This document shows positions 7,687 to 17,031 of a stretch of 64,000 bases of DNA, piece by piece. Below the pieces are notes generated by a model. That model saw only the letters and a list, made by a program, of their open reading frames with translations. It ran no database searches and had not been told where the DNA came from. Every line of letters begins with the position of its first letter. Positions within the stretch are counted from its first letter, which is position 1. The position numbers and the translations under genes were made by a program. This DNA comes from Vibrio tritonius (lineage in GTDB: Bacteria > Pseudomonadota > Gammaproteobacteria > Enterobacterales > Vibrionaceae): positions 620,001 to 684,000 of the forward strand of contig NZ_AP014636.1 of the NCBI RefSeq assembly GCF_001547935.1. Direction: 5' to 3'.

Positions 7687-9831
7687 ATGTTACACTCATA
7701 TCAATTCAGAATGTTACCTAGAGTTTGTATGGTTACTGCTTTTGCTGGCTTACCATTTTTTACTGTACAAGCATCAGAGCAACCACAAGAGACAATGACC
7801 GTTCTTGGTCAGAATTACCGTAACACAGCAACAAAAACATCGTTAGCTCCGGATGAAACACCACAAGCTATCTCGGTTCTTACGGGAAAGTCTATTGAAG
7901 CAAGGGGTGCAACGTCTCTTGGTCAAGCGCTTCGTTACGCACCTGGGGTCGTTACTGAAACGAAAGGTGGCTCGGTAACTATGTATGATAACTTCTACAT
8001 TAGAGGTTTTCAGGTTGACCAAAGTTATTATGATGGCTTGGTGCTGCAATATCTAAAAGGCTGGAATTTACAGCCTCAGATTGACCCTATTATGATACAA
8101 CAGGTGGAAGTGTTTAAAGGCCCAACTTCTGTCTTATATGGGGCGATGCCTCCTGGTGGTATGGTTAATATCATCGCGAAAAAACCACAAAAAGATCATC
8201 ATACACAGGTTAAGGTGAGTGGAGGTTCGCGCAATTTGCGTCAAGCGTCGATAGACACAACAGGACAGTGGGCAGATAGCCCTGTTGATTATCGCGTCAT
8301 TGCTTTAGCTCGTAAGCAAGATGGTCAGGTCGATAATACAGAAGAAGAACGTTATTTAATCGCTCCTTCTATCGATTGGCATTTAGGTGAGGCAACCAAT
8401 CTCAACTTGAATCTCTATTATCAACGTGACCCTAACATGGGAATGAACTCTGCCATGCCCGCATCAGGCACGGTTTATCACTCCTCGGCTGGTGGAACCT
8501 CTCCATCAACGTCGGTCGGCGACAAAAATTGGAGTCAGTTTAAGCGCAATGTGTTTATGGCGGGTTACCAATTTGACCACGATTTTGGTAATGATTGGCA
8601 ATTTTTACAGAACTTCCGTTTTATGAAGGCGAGCTTAAATCAAAAGAACACTTACCATACCGCTAGTGGCTTTGATGCATCGACAGGTACTCTAAATCGT
8701 AACGTTTACAGTACAGATGAGGATTCAAAAGGGTATACGGTCGACAACCAACTTTCATTGGTTACTAATTGGGGCAAAGCAGAACACAATGTTTTATTTG
8801 GCTTGGACTACCAGCATCTTTCTGGCGAGTCGGATTATCGTGAATACAGCGGTATGAGTTCAGCCTTTTCTGCCTTTAACCTATTTAGCCCCAACAATAA
8901 CTTATTGAACACAAGTGACCTAGCAGTTGCTTCTGAGTATGACTATCAGATAAAAGTTAAGCAGTTAGGCGGATACTGGCAAGACCAAATGCTGTGGAAT
9001 GACTGGGTGTTTATTGCCGGCTTACGCTGGGACCATTATCAAAGTAGCAGTGAAGTGAGTGGTTATGAGACCGAAGCTGATAGTCATGCTATTTCTTACC
9101 GTATAGGAGCTTTATATCAATTTGATAATGGGATTTCGCCATTCGTTAACTACGCGACCAGTTTTTCTCCTGTCGCTGGGGTGGATTCGAAATTTGGTGA
9201 GCCTTTTGATCCAGAAAAGGGCAACCAAGTAGAAGTAGGCGTTAAATATCAGTCGGTTTCTGGTGAGTTTAGCGGAACGGTATCTGGGTATCGCATCATT
9301 AAAAGTAACGTCGTGGTCACGGACCCTTCTTCTGCTAATTATCAAGATGATATTCAAGTGGGCGAAGTTCGCTCTCAAGGGATTGAGACACAAGCTAATT
9401 GGAACGTAACACCTGAATTGCAACTTGATGGTAGTTATACCTACTCTGATGTTGAGGTAACAAAAGACAGCGACAATGGGCTGAAAGGGACAACGCCGAT
9501 TTACGTACCAAAGCACAGCGCAACCTTGTGGGCTCATTTTCAGCTCAACCAACTGGGATTATCAGGTGCGCAAGTCGGATTGGGTGGGCGTTATGTCGGC
9601 TCGATGTTCATGAATGCTAACAACGATCAAGGTAAAGTACCAAGTTACACCTTGATGGATATGATGGCTCGTTACGAGTTAGGTGAACTGAGTAGCAACT
9701 GGAAAGGCATGTCGGTAGAGGTTAGTGCCACTAACTTAACTAACGAGGAATACTATTCCTGTTACGATAATGCCAACTGCTGGTATGGCGCAGAGCGTAC
9801 TATGCGTATTCAATTCGGTTACGATTTTTAA
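7687..9831 (+). CDS. TonB-dependent siderophore receptor
   Basis: 714 residues. It takes up a ferric siderophore across the outer membrane using TonB energy. A signal peptide ends near QAS (about residue 29). A TonB box-like MTVLG follows, then the plug domain (about 50-170, with DETPQAISVLTG, FYIRGF and VEVFKGPTSVLYG) and a 22-strand barrel ending in an aromatic residue (GYDF). The plug resembles ferrichrome and hydroxamate receptors, but the ligand cannot be assigned. The frame opens at an ATG inside the Fur box; AAAGGG at 7676-7681 shows that ATG 7687 is the real start. A Fur box and a downstream terminator make it a single iron-repressed gene. Confidence 0.92.
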   Translation: MLHSYQFRMLPRVCMVTAFAGLPFFTVQASEQPQETMTVLGQNYRNTATKTSLAPDETPQAISVLTGKSIEARGATSLGQALRYAPGVVTETKGGSVTMYDNFYIRGFQVDQSYYDGLVLQYLKGWNLQPQIDPIMIQQVEVFKGPTSVLYGAMPPGGMVNIIAKKPQKDHHTQVKVSGGSRNLRQASIDTTGQWADSPVDYRVIALARKQDGQVDNTEEERYLIAPSIDWHLGEATNLNLNLYYQRDPNMGMNSAMPASGTVYHSSAGGTSPSTSVGDKNWSQFKRNVFMAGYQFDHDFGNDWQFLQNFRFMKASLNQKNTYHTASGFDASTGTLNRNVYSTDEDSKGYTVDNQLSLVTNWGKAEHNVLFGLDYQHLSGESDYREYSGMSSAFSAFNLFSPNNNLLNTSDLAVASEYDYQIKVKQLGGYWQDQMLWNDWVFIAGLRWDHYQSSSEVSGYETEADSHAISYRIGALYQFDNGISPFVNYATSFSPVAGVDSKFGEPFDPEKGNQVEVGVKYQSVSGEFSGTVSGYRIIKSNVVVTDPSSANYQDDIQVGEVRSQGIETQANWNVTPELQLDGSYTYSDVEVTKDSDNGLKGTTPIYVPKHSATLWAHFQLNQLGLSGAQVGLGGRYVGSMFMNANNDQGKVPSYTLMDMMARYELGELSSNWKGMSVEVSATNLTNEEYYSCYDNANCWYGAERTMRIQFGYDF

Positions 9832-9836
9832 AGGTT

Positions 9837-9862
9837 AAAGCCGCTGTACAAGCGGCTTTGTA
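9837..9862 (+). terminator. Terminator after the receptor gene
   Basis: AAAGCCGCT and AGCGGCTTT form a perfect 9-bp stem around a 5-base loop, starting 5 bp after the stop codon. Confidence 0.8.
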
Positions 9863-9890
9863 TAAGCCCGTGTTCTTCCAAAAGTAGAAT

Positions 9891-10490
9891 AAAGTAATTA
9901 AATTCAATTGGTTATGTGTGAATTTTGACTTCAGCGCAGTGATCCCCCCTCTAACTCCCCCCTTAAAGCCAAGGGGGGAGGACCGTATCGAGCGCGCAGC
10001 AATTTATAGGCTCTATTTGATTTTTCAGTTAGCTTTAATATCGGCTTGGGCGTAATGGTCGTAGCGATCTCGATCTAGCCCCCTTGGTTTTTTAGAGGGA
10101 GGACTGGATCGAGCGCGCAGCAATTTATTGGCTTTATTTCATTTTTCAGTGAGCTTTAATATCGGCTCGGGCGCAATGGTCGTAGCGATCTCGATCTGGC
10201 CCCCTTGTTCTTTAGAGGGAGGACCGTATCGAGCGCGCGGCAATTTATTGGCTTTATTTTATTTTTCAGTGAGCTTTATTCTCGGCTTGGGCGTAATGGT
10301 CGTAGCGATCTCGAGCTGGCTCCCTTGTTCTTTAGAGGGAGGACCGTATCGAGTGCGCAGTAATTTATTGGCTTTATTTGCTTTTTCAGTGAGCTTTATT
10401 CTCGGCTCGGGCGTAATGGTCGTAGCGATCTCGATCTGGCCCCCTCCTTCTTTAGAGGGAGGGCTGGGGAGGGAGCTCGCGCGCACGGAA
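9891..10490. repeat. Repeat block: C6/G6 hairpin plus four tandem 120-bp units
   Basis: A leader GAATAAAGTAATTAAATTC at 9891 also occurs at about 12152 with the following 60 bp nearly identical. It runs into the C6/G6 hairpin at 9955-9980, then four tandem units of 120 bp (AGGACCG or AGGACTG-type starts near 9979, 10098, 10218 and 10338), ending with the GGGCTGGGGAGGGAGC tail near 10475. Units differ at a few positions. No start codon with a ribosome site is present; the frames across it (10128-10499 and the antisense) are repeat translations. This accounts for nearly all of the gap 9863-10583. Confidence 0.9.
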
Positions 10491-10583
10491 GTTATTTAAT
10501 ATATTGTTTTTATTGATTTTTATTTTAATCTTAAAAAATCTGGCGAACTACGTTATTTGTAATATCAACAAGCTCTTTGTCAT

Positions 10584-11177
10584 TTATGATTTTACCGCCA
10601 CGACGGAAAAAGTATGCCAGTGTTTATTGTTCCCTAGCGCAGTCACACCCGGTTCATCACGCTCGACAAAACGAATGATGTCAAAATCGACAAACAGTGC
10701 TCTTACTTGCGCTTCGCTGAGTGGAGTTGTGGGGCAGTGATGACCGTTCGCCCAACTGTCTTTGCTTCCCATAAAATCTCCAACGAATACACCGCCAACA
10801 TCCAGTGCTGCAACGATTTTTTGCCATGTTTGGGAAAATTCCTCGGGATTGGTAAAATAGAGCGAGCTATTCGCCATCAAGATTCCGCATCGTGGATAAT
10901 CGTAGTTTTCGAAAGTGTCCTGCGAAACTTCTACCAACGAACAATTTTCAAAACGTTGGCGACATATCTCTACCGCGTCTGGGTGAGTGTCAAATCCATA
11001 GACTTGATAGGCTTGCTGGTGTAAATAGTCCATATCACTTCCCGTGCCACAACCACAATCAATCGCCACTTTGGTTGGTGATTGATTGAGTTTCACCGCA
11101 AACTCGGTGCGCTTTAGGTGCGGGGTGGCTAACGCTTTCGCGTAATACTGTTGCCAGATGTCAGTATTGTTTGCCAT
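10584..11177 (-). CDS. Class I SAM-dependent methyltransferase
   Basis: 197 residues. The Rossmann methyltransferase motif I is VAIDCGCGTGSD near residues 37-48, followed by the acidic end of strand 2 (YGFDTHPDA) and a motif II/III region (GILMANSSLYF, LDVGGVFVGDF). The substrate is unknown; similarity of the overall plan to small TehB-like enzymes is only impressionistic. I chose MANNTDIW (11177) as the start, since the region before it is not conserved-looking; an upstream ATG at 11201 is also possible. It may share a transcript with the lipoprotein gene 50 bp upstream. Confidence 0.8.
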   Translation of the reverse strand: MANNTDIWQQYYAKALATPHLKRTEFAVKLNQSPTKVAIDCGCGTGSDMDYLHQQAYQVYGFDTHPDAVEICRQRFENCSLVEVSQDTFENYDYPRCGILMANSSLYFTNPEEFSQTWQKIVAALDVGGVFVGDFMGSKDSWANGHHCPTTPLSEAQVRALFVDFDIIRFVERDEPGVTALGNNKHWHTFSVVAVKS

Positions 11178-11226
11178 AGGGTTGATTATTCCTTTAATCA
11201 AAGAACGGTATACGCTAGAGATTGAT

Positions 11227-11949
11227 TCAAAACCGATTTAACGTGAACTGATAGTCACTGCCAAGTTTTAGACGTTTGACCATATGTTGTTGAGCAGGGC
11301 TATATCGTCGCCAATCCCATTCTTTATCGAGTAATACGATGTTGGTTAGCCCAAAGCGCTGCATGTCTGCCAAAGAATAGTCGTATCCTTGGAGTTGATT
11401 ATCGGTGAAATCCTTTGGGTGTTTCTGCCGCTCAAGTTGGCCATAAACCGTGATGAGGTTATCGACTTTAATACGAGCAAAGAAGGCGGATTCCTTTTTT
11501 CGCAACGCGCTAATGGACTGGTTGAATGATTCTTGTAAGTCATCGTCCACCTCCCAATGCTGCTGCCATGCACTGCCGTGCCATAGAAGGATGGAATCTT
11601 TGTGAAGATATTTGTGATTGCCAGTGGTCAGAACATAATCAGCGCAAGAAGAAGCACAGAGACGCAGCACTTCTACATCCATCTTGTTTTTTTGAATCCA
11701 ATTCCCAAGCTCCAGACCGGCTTCAACATCACCACCAAGGCTTGAAACAACCAGTCTGTTGGGCTTATCGCTAACATTATTAAATGCTTCAAATAAAGCC
11801 TTGTTATGTTTTTGAGAAATATTTCCAAGGTAAAGCAGTTGGCCGTTTTCCATTCCGACAAAATCACGTGACCATGGTTCATTACTATGATTGGACAAAT
11901 GACTGCACCCTGCTAGCAGACCTAGGGAAATTATCGAGAATAACTTCAT
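11227..11949 (-). CDS. Lipoprotein with a ClpP-like serine protease fold
   Basis: 240 residues. The N-terminus is a lipoprotein signal with lipobox LLAGC (Cys15). The core resembles the ClpP/crotonase fold: a glycine-rich oxyanion segment SSLGGDVEAGLELG (about 68-82), a candidate nucleophile serine in CASSCADYVL (about 97-106) and a histidine in LLWHGSA (about 121-127). This suggests a membrane-anchored periplasmic hydrolase or a degenerate relative. A strong AAGGAGGT site precedes ATG 11949. Substrate unknown; the catalytic assignment is inferred from motif order. Confidence 0.6.
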   Translation of the reverse strand: MKLFSIISLGLLAGCSHLSNHSNEPWSRDFVGMENGQLLYLGNISQKHNKALFEAFNNVSDKPNRLVVSSLGGDVEAGLELGNWIQKNKMDVEVLRLCASSCADYVLTTGNHKYLHKDSILLWHGSAWQQHWEVDDDLQESFNQSISALRKKESAFFARIKVDNLITVYGQLERQKHPKDFTDNQLQGYDYSLADMQRFGLTNIVLLDKEWDWRRYSPAQQHMVKRLKLGSDYQFTLNRF

Positions 11950-12151
11950 GGTACCTCCTTGACAATGAGCATAAACGAAATGAATACATTAACTGAATTT
12001 ATACCAAATGTAGAATAGAATAGCGATACCAAAGCCTTTTTAAGTTATTGATTATTAAGTTAGTTATGGTGAATGGGTACACACGATTAAATGCTGTTTT
12101 TACAACAAAATAAAAACGTGTGTCCTTTTTAAAATTCTCTCTCTTAAATTA

Positions 12152-12390
12152 GAATAAAGTAATTAAATTCAATTGGTTATGTGTGAATTTTGACTTCAGC
12201 GCAGTGATCCCCCCTCTAACTCCCCCCTTAAAACCAAGGGGGGAGGACCGGCTCGAGCGCGCAGTAATTTATTGGCTCTATTTCATTTTTTAGTGAGCTT
12301 TAATATCGGTTTGGGCGTAATGGTCGTAGCGATCTCGATCTGGCCCCCTCCTTCTTTAGAGGGAGGGCTGGGGAGGGAGCTAGCGCGCGC
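12152..12390. repeat. Repeat block: C6/G6 hairpin plus one 120-bp unit
   Basis: The leader and hairpin (12220-12245) match the block at 9891-9980 closely, followed by a single unit and the GGGCTGGGGAGGGAGC tail near 12377. Just upstream, at about 12079-12128, a GTACACACG...CGTGTGTCC pair is a diverged copy of the GACACACACC element. No gene is seen in 11950-12897. Confidence 0.88.
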
Positions 12391-12554
12391 GTAAGTTAAT
12401 GTATTCGCTGTGTTTTTCTCAATTTTACTTGGCAATTTTTACATTTTTAGGCTTGGACGCTAAACCACTATAAAAAACACCGGAAAGTTATTTGGTGAGA
12501 CTGGAAATAGACCAAAGTGATTTAGATAAATTTCCTTTAATTCAGTTGGTTATG

Positions 12555-12882
12555 GTGGGAATGCGGGCTCCTGCGCATGATCCCCCCTCTAACTCCCCCC
12601 TTAAAACCAAGGGGGGAGGACCGGATCGAGCGCGCGGAAATTTATTGGCTCTATTTCATTTTTCAGTGAGCTTTAATATCGGCTCGGGCGCAATGGTCGT
12701 AGCGATCTCGATCTGGCCCCCTTGTTCTTTAGAGGGAGGACCGGCTCGAGCGCGCAGTAATTTATTGGCTTTATTTGATTTTTCAGTGAGCTTTATTCTC
12801 GGCTCGGGCGTAATGGTCGTAGCGATCTCGATCTGGCCCCCTTGTTCTTTAGAGGGAGGACCGGATCGAGCGTGAAAAACTG
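12555..12882. repeat. Repeat block: C6/G6 hairpin plus two 120-bp units abutting a permease gene
   Basis: The leader CAGTTGGTTATGGTGGGAA variant is followed by the hairpin (12593-12618) and two tandem units, ending in GGACCGGATCGAG at about 12870. The ABC permease stop codon (12898-12900) lies under 20 bp away, so the array runs right up to the 3' end of that gene. The frame at 12492-12875 is a repeat translation. Confidence 0.88.
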
Positions 12883-12897
12883 GATCGAGTATTTCAC

Positions 12898-14646
12898 TTA
12901 CCGCTCGCTGCTCCAAACGCTGCTGGCGCTGACGGCGAGAATCGATAGCAGGATCAATGATGATGCCGGTGCTAGCACTACCCAATAGCTGCGTTCTATG
13001 TAGGGCATACCTTCGGAAAGGATGCGGCCCCATTCTGGGCTAGGTGGCATGGCTCCTAAACCAAGGAAACCGAGTGAAGCGAGGGCAAGGGCAATGCCCG
13101 GTACACGTAACATGGCGTGGCGTAGTAGTGGCTTAAATACCGCTGGAAGTAAGTAGAACAGATTACGTCTCACTGGGCCGACCCCAATCAGCGGGAGCAT
13201 CTGCATGTAAGTGCGTGCTTTTACTTCTGTGGTTAGAGAGGCAGCGTGCGCGGCGATGGGCGCCCAACTCACCAAAACCACCGCCAAACTTGCGCCCCAG
13301 ATTCCGGCACCATAAATTGCCACAATCAATAACCCAGTGATCACCGGCGGCAGCGCATTGGCAATCTCAATTGGTCCCGCCATAAGGCGAGGGAACTGGC
13401 CGACAACAAAACCAATCACCAAACAAATTAGAGCGATTAATATAGCGAGAAAACAGGTATAAAAACTGCCATGAGCGACACGCGCGAGAATGTCGCGTCC
13501 CATAGAATCGGCACCAAACGGCAGTGCAAATGAGGGAGGGGCCAGGCGCATATGTTCGATGGCAAAAGGGTCGCGCGGTAAACCAAACACAATTATCACC
13601 ACCAGTAACCCAAGACAAAACCAAGGAATGTATCGTGCTGCGCCGGTCACTTGGATGCTACTTTCCTTCGGTTGCGGCAATGCCCCTTGGCGCAGTGCAC
13701 GACCTAGAATCAGCGCTTTAATGATGTTAACTAGAATACCGACGCCAAAGGCGAGTGACAAAATCAGCAAAATACCCAATTGTAATGTCGGTACATCTTT
13801 AGCAATGGCGGCGCCAAGGGTGGCTCGGCCAATGCCAGGAATAGCAAACACTTTTTCTACCGCAATCGCGCCACCAGTAAGTGACACCACCACTAAACCA
13901 ACCAAAGGAAGAATGGTGGCGAGTGCTCGTTTAAGCACGGCAAAAGTAATGTGGCGGCGACTAATACCAGCCACGCTCCAAGTCGCAACCCAAGATTCAG
14001 TGAACACTTGCGCAATGGTATCGGAGAGTAAGCGACCTAAATAACCACCAGCCGGAATCGCCATCGACAGCGCAGGTAACACCGCATAGTGAAATCCTTT
14101 CCAACCAAATGGCGGAAACCAACGTAACCATACTGCACCGATAAGCAGCAATACCGAAGCAAGCAAAAACTCGGGTAGTGCTGTGAACATGACCGCAACT
14201 ACCCCTTGGCTACGGTGTGCTTGACCGCGCAGCCCATAACGAATGGTCGGAAGTGCAAGTGTTAGTGCAATAATCACCGCGCCACAAAAAGCAAGTCCCA
14301 TCAGTGTCAGAGAGACACTGGCAGCATTGAGCATGCCGTCCAAAACGGGGCGACCAGACACCCAAGAAATGCCGGGGTCTCCGTGCAGTAAACCGTGTAA
14401 CCACTGCGTCATTAACGCCCAAGGCCCTTGATCCAATCCTAATGAGGCACGAATGGCATTGAGTGTCTCTTCACTTGGGTTTTGCTCCGCTGAGCGAGCA
14501 CGGAGCAAAGCAAGCGCGGGATCTTGTCCTGATAGCCAAGGTAGAAGGGCAACTAACATGACCACTCCAACCATGGTCGCGATGCGCGACCCGAGTGAAA
14601 TTAGGCTAGACCAAGCGGCGATTGGGCGTATAAAAAGTCGTTTCAT
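12898..14646 (-). CDS. ABC transporter permease, two Dpp/Nik-type subunits fused
   Basis: 582 residues, about twice the normal length. The first half (1-320) is DppB/NikB-like and the second half (about 335-582) DppC/NikC-like. The EAA-type loops are visible near YMQMLPLIGVGP in the second half and around SWVATWSVAGISRRHI in the first. Each half carries its own set of about five to six helices, and the linker around QGALPQPKESS joins them. It forms the inner-membrane channel for an oligopeptide/nickel/metallophore-type importer, with the solute-binding protein and two ATPases encoded upstream. Fused permeases of this class are uncommon. The 3' end adjoins a repeat array. Confidence 0.85.
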   Translation of the reverse strand: MKRLFIRPIAAWSSLISLGSRIATMVGVVMLVALLPWLSGQDPALALLRARSAEQNPSEETLNAIRASLGLDQGPWALMTQWLHGLLHGDPGISWVSGRPVLDGMLNAASVSLTLMGLAFCGAVIIALTLALPTIRYGLRGQAHRSQGVVAVMFTALPEFLLASVLLLIGAVWLRWFPPFGWKGFHYAVLPALSMAIPAGGYLGRLLSDTIAQVFTESWVATWSVAGISRRHITFAVLKRALATILPLVGLVVVSLTGGAIAVEKVFAIPGIGRATLGAAIAKDVPTLQLGILLILSLAFGVGILVNIIKALILGRALRQGALPQPKESSIQVTGAARYIPWFCLGLLVVIIVFGLPRDPFAIEHMRLAPPSFALPFGADSMGRDILARVAHGSFYTCFLAILIALICLVIGFVVGQFPRLMAGPIEIANALPPVITGLLIVAIYGAGIWGASLAVVLVSWAPIAAHAASLTTEVKARTYMQMLPLIGVGPVRRNLFYLLPAVFKPLLRHAMLRVPGIALALASLGFLGLGAMPPSPEWGRILSEGMPYIERSYWVVLAPASSLILLSILAVSASSVWSSER

Positions 14647-14679
14647 GGTTACACGGTTCTTACTGCTGTTTATTGGCGG

Positions 14680-16212
14680 TTATAGCGATGGCTCGCCGCT
14701 TTTGATATAGGTATGGCTATCAATCAAGGTACGTTCACGAGGGTCGCGAATTGCGCCAACGACTCGTTTTGATTCACCTTGGATAACACGCTCGTGCAAC
14801 ATTGGAATCGCTGCATCGCTCGCCAAAATTAGGTTCTCTGCAGCCATGATCGCTTTTTGACGTTCAAGCCCAGCAGGTAAACTGCCTGCCACTTGCAGCG
14901 CTTGGTCAATTTCAGGTTGGCAAAGCTGAGCAATATTAAACGAACCTTTACAGCTAAAGTCGCTGTACATGTACGCGACTGGGTCACCAGAATCCAACAC
15001 GGTTGCACGAGACAAAATAAACGCATCGAATTTGCCTGCTAACGCATCAGATTCGATTTGTGAATATTCACGTACATCTTGTTTTACGGTAAAGCCCGCT
15101 TTGGTTAACTGCTGCGCGAGGTAAACGGCCACTTCTGGCAGTTCAGTGCGGTCGGTAAAGGTCGCAAGTGTAATCGTGATGCCTTTTGGATCAGCTGGTG
15201 CGATGGTGTGCTCAACCGGTTGGCGCAACTTCGCCGCCCAAGGTAGTGCTGGACCTAATAGACCTTGCGCAATATCCGCACGTTTCTCATAGACGTTATT
15301 AACGATTTGTTCACGATTAATTGCTTGGCGGACGGCGGCACGCACGGCCGGATCTTTCATTACACCGTAACGAGTGTTGAGATAAAGCGTATTGGTACGT
15401 GGCATTGGCACTTCATGCACCAAAGAAGGATCAAGCAGCGGTGCTTGTGATACTGGGATTGCTTCGACAATGTCGGCGCTATCGGTACGCAGTGCTGCTG
15501 CGCGAGCAATACCATCCGGTACAAAGCTCACATCAATACCAGAGGCTTGCGCTTTTTCACCCCAGTAATCGTTAAAGCGGTTTAACGTTGCAGAGCTGGT
15601 GCCGTTCACTGCGGTTAACACAAACGGACCGGTACCCGCTGTGATTGGGTTAATCACGCCGTTCTCTTGGTAGGCGTTTGGCGACAAAATCGATAATTGT
15701 GGGCTAGTTAAACGCTGCGCTAACAGAGGATCGGGTTTTGAGCTGGTCACGATAACCGCGTATTCGCCATCGGCTTTGATGGTCAGGTTCATGCCATCAA
15801 GAATACGTGGTTTTGGGGTCGCTTTTGAGGCCACTTGCAGTGAGTTCACCACAGCTTGGGCATTAAATGGGCTGTGATCATGAAATTGCACATTCGAGCG
15901 CAGTTCAAAACGCCATTCAGTTGGTGACAGCTGTTCCCATTTTGTAGCAAGTGCAGGGGCCAGATTACCTGCTTGGTCTAAGATCACCAAGGTTTCGGCT
16001 GTGCTCCAACGTGATAACTTGAATGCATCATCGCTGAGCGGCGTTAACCCCGAGCGCGGTGGCAATAGCATCGCCAGTTTAATGCGATCTTGCGTCGCTT
16101 CTACTGTGCTTGCTTGAGTGGCTGGTTTGTCACTGCTTGAGTCAAAACAGCCCGACAATAAAGAGGCAGAGATGGCTACGCTGAGCAATGGCCACTGCTT
16201 GAATCGTTTCAT
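14680..16212 (-). CDS. ABC transporter solute-binding lipoprotein, family 5
   Basis: 510 residues. A lipoprotein signal with LLSGC (Cys22) anchors it to the membrane. The body is the DppA/OppA/NikA-type bilobal protein, with WEQLSPTEWRFELRSNVQFHD (split around residues 90-110) and the later TLYLNTRYGVMKDPAVRAA segment being typical of family 5. The ligand is not identifiable. With a Zur-like operator upstream, a zinc chelate or a metallophore-metal complex is a reasonable guess, but peptides or nickel complexes remain possible. It sits 32 bp from the ATPase gene upstream and 33 bp from the permease gene downstream, in one operon. Confidence 0.88.
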   Translation of the reverse strand: MKRFKQWPLLSVAISASLLSGCFDSSSDKPATQASTVEATQDRIKLAMLLPPRSGLTPLSDDAFKLSRWSTAETLVILDQAGNLAPALATKWEQLSPTEWRFELRSNVQFHDHSPFNAQAVVNSLQVASKATPKPRILDGMNLTIKADGEYAVIVTSSKPDPLLAQRLTSPQLSILSPNAYQENGVINPITAGTGPFVLTAVNGTSSATLNRFNDYWGEKAQASGIDVSFVPDGIARAAALRTDSADIVEAIPVSQAPLLDPSLVHEVPMPRTNTLYLNTRYGVMKDPAVRAAVRQAINREQIVNNVYEKRADIAQGLLGPALPWAAKLRQPVEHTIAPADPKGITITLATFTDRTELPEVAVYLAQQLTKAGFTVKQDVREYSQIESDALAGKFDAFILSRATVLDSGDPVAYMYSDFSCKGSFNIAQLCQPEIDQALQVAGSLPAGLERQKAIMAAENLILASDAAIPMLHERVIQGESKRVVGAIRDPRERTLIDSHTYIKSGEPSL

Positions 16213-16245
16213 TGATACTTCATCCTATAAGGTTACAAATTACGC

Positions 16246-17031
16246 TTAGCGCTTCCAGAAATGAGAGGGTTCCAGCTCAATGCTGGGCACCGCCTCTAAT
16301 AATTGTTGAGTGTATGGATGCTGGGGGGAGGCCAGCACTTCTTGGGTTGGGCGATCTTCAACAATCTCGCCCTCGTTCATTACCAAAAGACGCTCACATA
16401 ACCCTGATACAATCGACATGTCATGGGTGACGAGCAAAAGTCCCATGTGATTTTGTTGGCACACATCGAGTAGCAGGGTTTTAATCTGCTCTCGCAGGGG
16501 CAAATCCAAACCACTGGTTGGTTCATCGGCCAGCAAAAATGCGGGTTTCACCATTAAGGCGCGAGCTAGCGCAACTCGTTGGGCTTGACCGCCAGATAGT
16601 TCACCCGCTTTTTTATGTAGAGTCTCTTCTGTTAGCCCCACCTGCTTTAGGGCATGACTGAGTTCGGCTAATGTAACGTCACGTTTTTTTAGGCGTTTTA
16701 CCGGTTCAGCTAACACCATTGCCACGCTTTGGCTCGGCGGTAGGGCATTGTGCGGATCTTGCGGTATGTATTGCACCTGCTCACGATACCAATTTAACGA
16801 GCGCCAAAAGCGTTTTCGAATGGGTTCGCCTTGGCAGGTGAGTTGCCCGCCGTTGGGGTGATTAACACCCAGAATCAATTTAAGCAACGTTGATTTACCA
16901 CTACCCGAGGCGCCAACAAGTCCAACACGTTCATGTTGCGTCAATGCCAGCGTAAGGTCGCTAATAATGGCTTGTTGGTTAGGTGTAAAACTGACGTTTT
17001 GTAATGCTAAAAAAGGCGCGCTTGTGCTCAT
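16246..17031 (-). CDS. ABC transporter ATPase, DppF/NikE type
   Basis: 261 residues with a complete nucleotide-binding domain: Walker A GASGSGKST (about 40-48), signature LSGGQAQR (about 144-151), Walker B AFLLADEPTSGLD and the switch His in LLLVTHD. The C-terminal oligopeptide-transporter tail (PYTQQLLEAVPS) marks the Dpp/Opp/Nik ATPase class. Its start overlaps the stop of the preceding ATPase by four bases, so the two are translated together and likely form a heterodimer under the fused permease. Confidence 0.9.
   Translation of the reverse strand: MSTSAPFLALQNVSFTPNQQAIISDLTLALTQHERVGLVGASGSGKSTLLKLILGVNHPNGGQLTCQGEPIRKRFWRSLNWYREQVQYIPQDPHNALPPSQSVAMVLAEPVKRLKKRDVTLAELSHALKQVGLTEETLHKKAGELSGGQAQRVALARALMVKPAFLLADEPTSGLDLPLREQIKTLLLDVCQQNHMGLLLVTHDMSIVSGLCERLLVMNEGEIVEDRPTQEVLASPQHPYTQQLLEAVPSIELEPSHFWKR

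Noticed and set aside
9982..10490. Possible CRISPR array
   Set aside because: The units are contiguous 120-bp near-copies with no short repeat and variable spacer alternation, and no cas genes are present.
10128..10499. Open frame of 123 codons
   Set aside because: It is a translation of the 120-bp repeat (the same peptide recurs three times) with no ribosome site; the frames at 1152-1349, 10259-10486, 12492-12875 and the antisense part of 12656-12897 are the same artefact.
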